From: Thermodesulfovibrio yellowstonii
Lineage (GTDB): Bacteria; Nitrospirota; Thermodesulfovibrionia; Thermodesulfovibrionales; Dissulfurispiraceae
Assembly (NCBI GenBank): GCA_020724365.1
Contig: DYHD01000012.1
Span: 1-41,310 of the forward strand
Length of the DNA stretch: 41,310 nt
Direction of reading: 5' to 3'
Part shown: positions 18,844-25,913 of the stretch, piece after piece
How positions within the stretch are numbered: the first letter of the stretch is position 1
Layout of the letters: the number at the start of each line of letters is the position of its first letter
Program-made: the position numbers and the translations under genes
Notes under the pieces: generated by a model
What the model was told of the DNA's origin: nothing
The model's input: the letters and a program-made list of their open reading frames with translations, nothing else
Databases searched by the model: none

Positions 18844-20070
18844 TTATAAATAATTTACTATGAATCTGCCTTCCTTCATTATCGCCTTTATACAGTTTTT
18901 TTCTGCCTTTAGTAAACTGATGTCATTAAGAGGATTTCCGTCAATAATTAAAATATCAGCATAGGCGCCTGGCAATATCTCCCCAATCTGTCCCTTCATA
19001 TTGAATAGTTCAGCGCAAAGAATTGTTGCTGAACGAATAATATCTACAGGAGGCATAACCTGCCTTCTTAATTCAAACTCTATTGATTGATATTTATGAA
19101 AATGACCGAGAAGGTCTGTACCAAAAGCGATATTAGCTCCTTTCTGGTAAGCCATTTCGAGAGATGTTATTGACTTTTCTCTTAGATTGCCTGCTTTTTC
19201 AACCAATCCTTCAGGAAAGACCTTACCTATTTCTCTCTTGCAAAGCATCTCGTATGTAGCAAGAGTGGGGACAATGAAAGCCTTCTTTGAAATCAATAAA
19301 TCGATGGTCTCCTCATCTATGAGATTTCCATGTTCTATTGATCTTATACCGCAATCCAATGCTCGCTTAATGGATGATGAAGTATAGGCATGTGCCATAA
19401 CATAAGTGTTTACTGCCTCAGCTTCTTCAACAATCGCTCTTATTTCTTCTATGCTGAATTGATTAGCATTGACAGGGTCGGTTGGTGAAGCCACGCCTCC
19501 GGAAGCCATAATCTTTAAATGAGTAGCTCCCTTTCTTAGCTCATCCCTTGCGGCACGGCGCACCTCTGTAACACCATCACAGATGCGCCCTAACATTCCA
19601 AGAGAAGGATATCTATTGTCAATATAATCATCTCCACGACCCCTGAGGTCTCCATGACCTCCGGTCTGTGAAAGTGCGTGTCCACAAAATAAGAGTCTTG
19701 GGCATTCAAAAATCCCTTCATTGATTACTTGAGCAAGACCCCAATCAGCCCCGCCTGCATCACGAACGGTCGTAAAACCCCTTTTGAGCATCCCTTCAGC
19801 AATCCTAATAGAACGAGCAGTAATATATGAAGCCGGCATAGAGCTTAATCTTGCCAAATCAACTTCTATAGCCGTAATATGGACATGGGCATCGCATAGT
19901 CCTGGCATAAGTGTCTTACCCCAAAGGTCATACCTTATAGCATCAGAAACATTGATAGGCTTATCGCTAACCTCCTTGATCTTAGAATTCTCAACAAGCA
20001 CATTAATATTAGTAACGACCTTACCAGCTAAAGTATCGAGCAGGTCACAATTTTCAAATAGTATAAGCAT
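18844..20070 (-). CDS. Metal-dependent amidohydrolase (imidazolonepropionase/prolidase-like)
   Basis: 408 aa with a strong ribosome site (AGGAGG) before ATG 20070. The amidohydrolase metal centre is visible: DAHVH at 60-64, probable carboxylated lysine K186 (in THLKIMASGG), H227 (in AHAYTSSS), H247 (in SIEHGN) and D319 (in FGTDLLGH). The C-terminal GEILPGAYADILIIDGNPL strand is typical of the composite domain. Relatives hydrolyse Xaa-Arg/Xaa-Lys dipeptides, cyclic imides or imidazolonepropionate. Residues alone do not fix the substrate. No histidine-degradation genes are nearby. Cytoplasmic; no signal peptide. It probably shares a transcript with the priA-like gene. Confidence 0.9.
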   Translation of the reverse strand: MLILFENCDLLDTLAGKVVTNINVLVENSKIKEVSDKPINVSDAIRYDLWGKTLMPGLCDAHVHITAIEVDLARLSSMPASYITARSIRIAEGMLKRGFTTVRDAGGADWGLAQVINEGIFECPRLLFCGHALSQTGGHGDLRGRGDDYIDNRYPSLGMLGRICDGVTEVRRAARDELRKGATHLKIMASGGVASPTDPVNANQFSIEEIRAIVEEAEAVNTYVMAHAYTSSSIKRALDCGIRSIEHGNLIDEETIDLLISKKAFIVPTLATYEMLCKREIGKVFPEGLVEKAGNLREKSITSLEMAYQKGANIAFGTDLLGHFHKYQSIEFELRRQVMPPVDIIRSATILCAELFNMKGQIGEILPGAYADILIIDGNPLNDISLLKAEKNCIKAIMKEGRFIVNYL

Positions 20071-20183
20071 CTTGAAATCCTCCTGACAATTTTCGTTGAA
20101 AAAACTAAGCTGTGAAGATTAATATAAGTTAATTTATATAACTAAAAAATTGCATCAAAAACAAATATTATACGATTGTATCC

Positions 20184-20278
20184 CAAGTCCCGATTTGGAT
20201 ATATCAAATAGTAGGACAGCCGTCCCGGCTGTCCTACTGGATTAAGAATGTTTAAAAAAATTCTATATCGGGATTTGA
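20184..20278. repeat. REP-like palindrome with perfect 13-bp stem
   Basis: Bases 20210-20222 and 20226-20238 form a perfect 13-bp stem with a 3-base loop (TCC). The stem foot reads GTAG...CTAC one base in from the end. An outer pair (20184-20194 and 20268-20278) matches at 10 of 11 bases. It is GC-rich in an AT-rich gap with no T-run on either side, so it resembles a dispersed palindromic repeat more than a terminator. Confidence 0.75.
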
Positions 20279-20352
20279 GTGCATAGTCTATATTAAAAAA
20301 TATGCAATAATGTAATAATAAATCAAATAATTTATAAAAGACTCTAAGAATT

Positions 20353-20736
20353 ATGGCTTATATGGTTGATAGAAATCGTTTTGAATCACTTGTAGAAGAA
20401 GCACTGAAAAGCATACCCCCAGAATTTATATCAGAGTTAAAAAATGTTGCAATCATTGTGGAAGACTATCCAAGCGATGATATAATCAAAACTATGGGTA
20501 TCAGCCGTCATCAATTATTAGGTCTTTTTGTTGGGCAGACCCATGAGGGTCAGAATACCTTTTTTGGGGTGCCATCTGCTTATCCTGATACTATTTATAT
20601 CTATAAGAGAAATATCGAAGCTATAAGCAGAAACGAAGAAGACCTTATTGAAGAGATACGGGCAACCATTCTGCATGAAATAGGGCATTATTTTGGTCTC
20701 TCAGAAGAAGATTTAAAGAAAAGATATATTGGTTAA
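20353..20736 (+). CDS. Small zincin-type metallopeptidase family protein
   Basis: 127 aa. It has the HExxHxxG zinc motif (HEIGHYFG, H108, E109, H112) near the C-terminus. An upstream region (NVAIIVEDYP, LLGLFVGQ, TIYIYKRNIE) matches the minimal matrix-metallopeptidase-like zincin family (DUF1025/MetTP). Members are cytoplasmic and of unclear substrate. There is no signal peptide, as expected. The RBS is weak; a second ATG lies three codons in. The MaoC-like gene follows 35 bases downstream with its own ribosome site. Zincin assignment is firm; peptidase activity is inferred. Confidence 0.9.
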   Translation: MAYMVDRNRFESLVEEALKSIPPEFISELKNVAIIVEDYPSDDIIKTMGISRHQLLGLFVGQTHEGQNTFFGVPSAYPDTIYIYKRNIEAISRNEEDLIEEIRATILHEIGHYFGLSEEDLKKRYIG

Positions 20737-20771
20737 TAGACTTAATTTAATTTTTACTTGAGGAGATACTT

Positions 20772-21236
20772 ATGGCGGTAAGGGAAATCAGCAGTTATGA
20801 AGAATTAAATTCATTAGTTGGGCAGGAAGTAGGCGTCAGCGATTGGTTTGAGATCACTCAAGATAGAATCAATCTTTTTGCAGATGTAAGTATGGATTAT
20901 CAATGGATTCATATAGATACTCAAAGGACTAAAGATGAGTCACCATTTGGCACTACTATTGCCCATGGGTTTTTAACCCTCTCACTTTTAAGCTTTCTTG
21001 AATCTCAAGTAGTAAAAATAAAAATGCCATATAAAATGAGGATTAACTATGGGTTAAACAAGGTTCGTTTTACCTCAGCAGTTCCTGCAGGTTCAAAGAT
21101 CAGGGCTCGTATTAAACTACAATCAGCAGAAAAAATTTCCAAAGGAATGCAATTAACCTGGCATTTCACCATTGAGAGGCAAGACAGCGATAAACCTTGT
21201 TGTATAGCTGAGTGGCTGCTTCTTTATTATCAATAA
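20772..21236 (+). CDS. MaoC-like (R)-specific enoyl-CoA hydratase
   Basis: 154 aa single hot-dog domain, with GAGGAG before the ATG. It contains the hydratase 2 motif: YQWIHIDTQRTKDESPFGTT then IAHGFLTLSLLS, in which Asp and His of the D-x(4)-H-type catalytic pair are visible. YGLNKVRFTSAVPAGSKIRAR matches the following conserved strand. Such proteins hydrate trans-2-enoyl-CoA to (R)-3-hydroxyacyl-CoA, though some act on dicarboxylic or methylated acyl-CoA. No polyhydroxyalkanoate or beta-oxidation genes are nearby, so the substrate is unknown. Convergent with the HEAT-repeat gene, 23 bases apart. Confidence 0.92.
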   Translation: MAVREISSYEELNSLVGQEVGVSDWFEITQDRINLFADVSMDYQWIHIDTQRTKDESPFGTTIAHGFLTLSLLSFLESQVVKIKMPYKMRINYGLNKVRFTSAVPAGSKIRARIKLQSAEKISKGMQLTWHFTIERQDSDKPCCIAEWLLLYYQ

Positions 21237-21259
21237 AAAATGGATTCTCGTATTGTTGG

Positions 21260-21931
21260 CTATATTTTGGGGTCAATTTTTTTGATTACATTCATCGCTT
21301 CTTTTTTTAAGATGGCTTCCTTTTCCAATGCAATAAATTTTTTTAAGTAAGGTATTGCCCGAGAATCCCCGATATTATATAAAGCTTTTATAGCGCTATA
21401 TTTTAGGGCAAAACTATCTTCTTTCAAAACGGGGATTAGATAAGGAACTGCATCCTTATTTCCAATAGCACCAAGTGATTGAACAACAGCTTCTCTAACC
21501 TGAAGATTGTCATAATAAAGGTTGTTCAGAAGGGCTTCAAAAACCCTTGTATTATTTTTAAAATTACCCAGAGCAATGGCAGTATTCCACTTAATAGCCG
21601 GACACTCATAATTCAAAAAAACATTATCCAGATACTCCAGAAGTATATTTATGGACTTTGGATTTTTACTCTCTCCAAGCAATCTGATCGCTTTTGATTG
21701 AATTTCCCAGTCTTCATATTTATTATCAAGCAGATCGATCAGAGCATCGACTGCTCTTTCATCCTTTGCACTACCCAAAGACTGCAGTGCATAAAGACGG
21801 TCATTAAGGTATTTGCTATTTAGCCCTTTTAATAAGGCTTGGTAGTCTGAAGATGCAATTGCTGTTTTAGATAAAAGTAATATAAAAGTAATAATAAATA
21901 GACTAAAAAATAAATATTTTTTATGCTTCAA
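21260..21931 (-). CDS. Exported HEAT-repeat protein
   Basis: 223 aa. It starts with a signal peptide (KKYLFFSLFIITFILLLS, ending near residue 26). About five to six HEAT/PBS-lyase-type helical repeats follow, each with a pattern such as DERAVDALIDLLDNK or NKDAVPYLIPVLKEDS followed by AIKALYNIGD-like helices. It is probably a periplasmic protein-protein interaction scaffold. No catalytic residues are seen. It lies 4 bases after the bioB stop, so it is probably the third gene of an acyP-bioB operon. A link to biotin is not implied by the sequence. Confidence 0.88.
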   Translation of the reverse strand: MKHKKYLFFSLFIITFILLLSKTAIASSDYQALLKGLNSKYLNDRLYALQSLGSAKDERAVDALIDLLDNKYEDWEIQSKAIRLLGESKNPKSINILLEYLDNVFLNYECPAIKWNTAIALGNFKNNTRVFEALLNNLYYDNLQVREAVVQSLGAIGNKDAVPYLIPVLKEDSFALKYSAIKALYNIGDSRAIPYLKKFIALEKEAILKKEAMNVIKKIDPKI

Positions 21932-21935
21932 AATT

Positions 21936-22952
21936 CTATCCTTTTGTTATATTTAAACTTGTTGATACAAGTCCATGTAATCGAACTAATTCAATATCAT
22001 TTTGAAATGTTCTCCCAGTTGTTGTGAGATAATTACCTGTTAGTATAGAATCAGCACCTGCCATGAAAATAAGGCTATGAAATTCCCTTAAAACCTGAAC
22101 TCTTCCCCCGCAAATCCTTATTGATTTATCAGGAAGGATGAATCTGAAAAGACTTATAATCCGTAAGGCATCAAAAGGGTGAAGCAAATCCCTTCCAAAT
22201 AATGGGGTGCCTTCTATCGGAATAAGAAAATTGATTGGGGTTGAATCAACATTCAGTTCTTTCAAGGCAAAAGCCATTTCAATTCTGTCCTGCCAAGTTT
22301 CCCCCATACCCAATATTCCGCCAGAGCAGACTGAAAGCCCACAAGCTTGAGCTGATTCGATCGTCCTTATCCTTTCAGAATAAGTATGGGTTGAACATAT
22401 ATTAGGATAAAAACTTTCGGATGTCTCTATGTTATGATGATAGCGATCAAGCCCACTATCTTTAAGGAAATTCAACTCATCTCTTGAGAGCATCCCAAGT
22501 GATGCACAAGGAGTAAGCCCCATGTTACGAATATCATTGAGAATTGAAGCGATAACTTTTAATTCTTTTTGATTAACTTTTCTGCCACTTGTAACGATGC
22601 TAAACCTACTTACCCAGCCTCTTTTAGCCTCTTCAGCTTTCTCAATGATGCAGTCATTGCTCATTAGAGGATAGACTGGGATTTGAGCTTTATTTTTTGA
22701 TGACTGTGCACAATAAGAACAGTCCTCTGAGCAGGCTCCTGATTTTGCATTTATGATCGCACAGAGGTCAATATGCTTACCTGAATACAACTCGCGAAGA
22801 TGATTAGCCGAGGATAATAGATCTAATAAATTTAAACCCGAAGATTCAGCAAGAAATAGAGCCTCAGATCTCGATATATCACTACCTGAAATAATCTTTT
22901 CTCTAAGCCTCTTGATTTCCTGACTGCAACTAATATCTAATTCTGAAATCAC
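21936..22952 (-). CDS. bioB: Biotin synthase
   Basis: About 338 aa from GTG 22952. Radical-SAM enzyme that inserts sulfur into dethiobiotin. The SAM cluster motif is CSEDCSYC (C74, C78, C81). Downstream are VTSGRKV, YHHNIETSESFYP, CSGGILGMGET with a second-cluster cysteine, and PINFLIPIEGTPL. The RICGGR arginine region near the C-terminus is also present. The open frame extends to 23021, but those residues are read from inside acyP and look unlike BioB. GTG 22952 has GAAGG with 5-nt spacing and overlaps the acyP stop, implying coupling. No bioA, bioD or bioF is in the window, so the pathway may be scattered. Confidence 0.94.
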   Translation of the reverse strand: MISELDISCSQEIKRLREKIISGSDISRSEALFLAESSGLNLLDLLSSANHLRELYSGKHIDLCAIINAKSGACSEDCSYCAQSSKNKAQIPVYPLMSNDCIIEKAEEAKRGWVSRFSIVTSGRKVNQKELKVIASILNDIRNMGLTPCASLGMLSRDELNFLKDSGLDRYHHNIETSESFYPNICSTHTYSERIRTIESAQACGLSVCSGGILGMGETWQDRIEMAFALKELNVDSTPINFLIPIEGTPLFGRDLLHPFDALRIISLFRFILPDKSIRICGGRVQVLREFHSLIFMAGADSILTGNYLTTTGRTFQNDIELVRLHGLVSTSLNITKG

Positions 22953-23205
22953 TGAATCCTTCAATCTTACTTTCCCATTTAATATCAATATTAGTAACCA
23001 TTGCAAAAGGAGGGCCGGCATAGCATTTTTTTATAGCAGCATCAATAAGCTCTTTTTCCCCCTCAAAGACAGCTTCTACACATCTATTTGGAAGGTTTCT
23101 AACCCAACCGTTTAATCCTAATGAATCAGCTACTTCCTTTGTGAAAGCTCTGAAATAAACGCCTTGAACTTTGCCTTCTATTATAATGTGTGCCCTGTAT
23201 TTCAT
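22930..23205 (-). CDS. acyP: Acylphosphatase
   Basis: 91 aa, normal length. Hydrolyses acyl phosphates such as acetyl or carbamoyl phosphate. The signature EGKVQGVYFRAFTKEVA holds the catalytic Arg19, and GWVRNLPN holds the catalytic Asn37. The C-terminal YAGPPFAMVTNIDI and FSDFRIRY strands complete the fold. It is first in the acyP-bioB-HEAT run. No strong Shine-Dalgarno precedes the ATG. Its last 23 bases overlap the bioB start. Confidence 0.95.
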   Translation of the reverse strand: MKYRAHIIIEGKVQGVYFRAFTKEVADSLGLNGWVRNLPNRCVEAVFEGEKELIDAAIKKCYAGPPFAMVTNIDIKWESKIEGFSDFRIRY

Positions 23206-23453
23206 AGTTTGAATATTACCATTTTTGATAGTAAATTGTTAAACTGTAATAAGGCAACCTATCAAAAAACACCTTAATATTTATTATTATGGAAATATCC
23301 TCTTATATTTCTATATTATATAAAGCTTATTTAATTTAAAATATATTCAATGCATTCTATCGCTTTTTAGATAGCTACTGTATTCTTATGAAACTGCTTT
23401 AAATTAGTTTTATTTTTTCAACAGCGATCAGAATGGTTTTTTGGAGGATACAC

Positions 23454-24452
23454 ATGCCTGAATTAAGAAAAGATCCTATATCTGGAAGATGGGTAATATT
23501 ATCTATTGAAAGGGGCAAAAGACCTGCTGACTATATCTCGCCATCTCAAAAGCGAAAAGGAGGCGGTTTCTGTCCATTCTGCCCAGGAAATGAGCATACT
23601 ACAACCCCTGAAATAATAGCCTTCAGACCTGCCAGCACATCCCCTAATTCACCAGGATGGACTTTAAGGGTAGTTCCAAATAAATTTCCTGCACTTCAGA
23701 TACATGGCTCTCTTAATAAAATGGGAGAGGGTATGTTTGATAAAATGAATGGTATCGGAGCTCATGAAGTTATAATCGAATGCCCTGAACATCAACTCTC
23801 TCTCGCAACCATGTCACAGAGAGCAGTAGAAGATGTGTTATGGGCTTATTTTTTTAGAATTACTGACCTTAAGAAAGACATCAGGTTTAAATATGTAGTA
23901 ATTTTCAAGACAGAAGGAGAATCTTCGGGGGCATCTCTGGAACACACTCATAGCCAGCTCATCGCCCTTCCAATAGTCCCAAAAAGTGTCAAAGAGGAGA
24001 TGGACGCTTCAAAGAAATATTTTGAGAATAAGGAGCGATGTATATTTTGCGATATCATTAATCAAGAGTTATTCTCCGAAAAGAGAATCATATATGAGAA
24101 CAATTCATATATTGCCATAGCGCCATTCGCACCAAGAGAACCTTTTGAGACATGGATATTACCAAAAGAGCATGAATCCAACTTCTATCCACCTCAGAAA
24201 AGTTTTTCAGAGCTTGCTGAAATGCTACAGAGGGTACTGAAGCAGCTTGACTATGTTTTAGATAACCCTCCCTATAGCTTTTTATTACATACTTCTCCTT
24301 TCAAAGAAGAAATTAACGAATATTACCACTGGCATATTGAATTGGTGCCAAAGCTTACAAAAATAGCTGGCTTTGAGTGGGGGACAGGATTTTATATTAA
24401 CTCCACGACCCCTGAAGAAGCTGCTAAGTTTCTGAGGGAAGCTAAGATATGA
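23454..24452 (+). CDS. galT: Galactose-1-phosphate uridylyltransferase family
   Basis: 332 aa from ATG 23454. GGAGG at 23443-23447 with 6-nt spacing decides this start over the upstream in-frame ATG 23433. HIT-superfamily nucleotidyltransferase: the N-terminal RKDPISGRWVILSIERGKRP and zinc-type CPFCPGNE, and the active-site LEHTHSQLIALP with H164 and H166 (H-x-H-x-Q). A second CIFCDI metal motif follows and then a C-terminal HWHIELVPKLT. It exchanges UMP between UDP-glucose and a sugar 1-phosphate. Relatives also act as ADP-glucose-type transferases. Translational overlap with glgA (ATGA) suggests a role in sugar-nucleotide or glycogen metabolism. Confidence 0.9.
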   Translation: MPELRKDPISGRWVILSIERGKRPADYISPSQKRKGGGFCPFCPGNEHTTTPEIIAFRPASTSPNSPGWTLRVVPNKFPALQIHGSLNKMGEGMFDKMNGIGAHEVIIECPEHQLSLATMSQRAVEDVLWAYFFRITDLKKDIRFKYVVIFKTEGESSGASLEHTHSQLIALPIVPKSVKEEMDASKKYFENKERCIFCDIINQELFSEKRIIYENNSYIAIAPFAPREPFETWILPKEHESNFYPPQKSFSELAEMLQRVLKQLDYVLDNPPYSFLLHTSPFKEEINEYYHWHIELVPKLTKIAGFEWGTGFYINSTTPEEAAKFLREAKI

Positions 24453-25903
24453 AGATAGCAATTGTAACATCTGAAGCAATTCCTTTTTCAAAGACAGGTG
24501 GACTAGCTGATGTAACAGGTACACTTTTTCGAGAATATCTCAAAGTAGGTCATGATGCCTATTTATTCACTCCACTTTATCAAAAAACTTTCCAAAATTT
24601 CGAGCCTTACATAGAAGATACTTCAATAGAATTTAATATACTATTAGGCAAAGAATTTAAACATTGTAGAGTTTTCAAATACATTAATAAAGATTACTCA
24701 AAATCTAAACAGAAATCGCATCAAAATATCTTCTTCATCAGCAATGACGAGTTCTTTGGTCGTAAGGAGCTTTATGAAGATAGTCTAGGCGAATACCCTG
24801 ATAATGCTGCCCGTTTTGCATTTTTTTGCAAAGCTGTCTTAGAATTGATTCAAAAATTAGATATAAACCTCGATATTATACATTGCCACGATTGGCAAAC
24901 AGGCATTATACCGCTTTATCTAAAAACTATATCCAGAGATATAAAAATTTTTAAAGATACCCGCACTGTCTTCACTATTCATAATCTTGCATATCAGGGA
25001 TTATTTCCACCCGATGTTTTAAATATCATGGGGTTAGGCTATGATATTTTTCATCCTGAAGGGATAGAGTTTTATGGGCATATCAGCTATCTAAAAGCAG
25101 GGATAATCTCAGCAGACATTATTACTACTGTAAGTACTAACTATGCGAGGGAAATATTGACACCTGATTTCGGTTTTTCGATGGATGGTATTTTGAGAAA
25201 GAGATCAGACAGCCTTCACGGCATAGTGAATGGAATTGACTACACAGAATGGGATCCTGCTTCTGACCCTTACATACCACATAACTATAGCAAGAAAAAT
25301 CTTTACGGAAAAATTGAAAATAAAAAAGCACTGTTACAAAGATGCTCTTTAAAAAGCGATATTGAGAAACCTTTGTTATTTTTTATTGGGAGGCTTTCAT
25401 ATCAGAAAGGTATTGATTTGCTCATAGCATCTTTAGATGAAACAATCATTAAAAACGCAAGTGTTGTTATAATAGGTAGAGGACAGTTTGAATATCAGGA
25501 ACCCTTAAGCTCCTTGCAGCATAGATTTCTTGATAATGTCTTCTTTTATAATGGTTTTGATGAAGAATTAGCACATCTTGCATATGCTGGATCTGATATT
25601 CTTCTTATGCCCTCCAGATATGAACCATGCGGATTGGGGCAGATGATAGCGATGCATTATGGCACAATACCAGTAGCAATGGAAACTGGAGGATTGGCTG
25701 ATCTCATAGAGGATGGTGTAACAGGCTTTCTTTTTAAGGAATATTCAAAGGAAGCCTTTTCGATAGCTATTAAAATTGCGATAAATACCTTTAAGTTTAA
25801 AAAGCTATGGGATAGCATGATAAAAGAGGCAATGAGCAGAGATTTTTCATGGAAAAAATCTGCTCAGAAATATTTGAATTTATATTCAAGTATCTTAAAA
25901 TAA
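24449..25903 (+). CDS. glgA: Glycogen synthase (ADP-glucose type)
   Basis: 484 aa GT5 glycosyltransferase that extends alpha-1,4-glucan. The N-terminal SKTGGLADVTGTL carries the KxGGL nucleotide-binding loop. IIHCHDWQTGIIPLYLK, VFTIHNLAYQGLFP and VNGIDYTEWDPASDP follow. The C-terminal Rossmann half has FFIGRLSYQKGIDLLI and the donor-site region PSRYEPCGLGQMIAMHYGTI, then VMETGGLADLIED-like sequence. It overlaps galT by ATGA. Only 10 bases separate it from the histidine kinase downstream. Branching and ADP-glucose pyrophosphorylase genes are not in the window. Confidence 0.95.
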   Translation: MKIAIVTSEAIPFSKTGGLADVTGTLFREYLKVGHDAYLFTPLYQKTFQNFEPYIEDTSIEFNILLGKEFKHCRVFKYINKDYSKSKQKSHQNIFFISNDEFFGRKELYEDSLGEYPDNAARFAFFCKAVLELIQKLDINLDIIHCHDWQTGIIPLYLKTISRDIKIFKDTRTVFTIHNLAYQGLFPPDVLNIMGLGYDIFHPEGIEFYGHISYLKAGIISADIITTVSTNYAREILTPDFGFSMDGILRKRSDSLHGIVNGIDYTEWDPASDPYIPHNYSKKNLYGKIENKKALLQRCSLKSDIEKPLLFFIGRLSYQKGIDLLIASLDETIIKNASVVIIGRGQFEYQEPLSSLQHRFLDNVFFYNGFDEELAHLAYAGSDILLMPSRYEPCGLGQMIAMHYGTIPVAMETGGLADLIEDGVTGFLFKEYSKEAFSIAIKIAINTFKFKKLWDSMIKEAMSRDFSWKKSAQKYLNLYSSILK

Positions 25904-25913
25904 AAATTTTTTG

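Noticed and set aside
22953..23021. Extended N-terminus of BioB
   Set aside because: These residues are read from within acyP in another frame and are unlike BioB; GTG 22952 has a good ribosome site.
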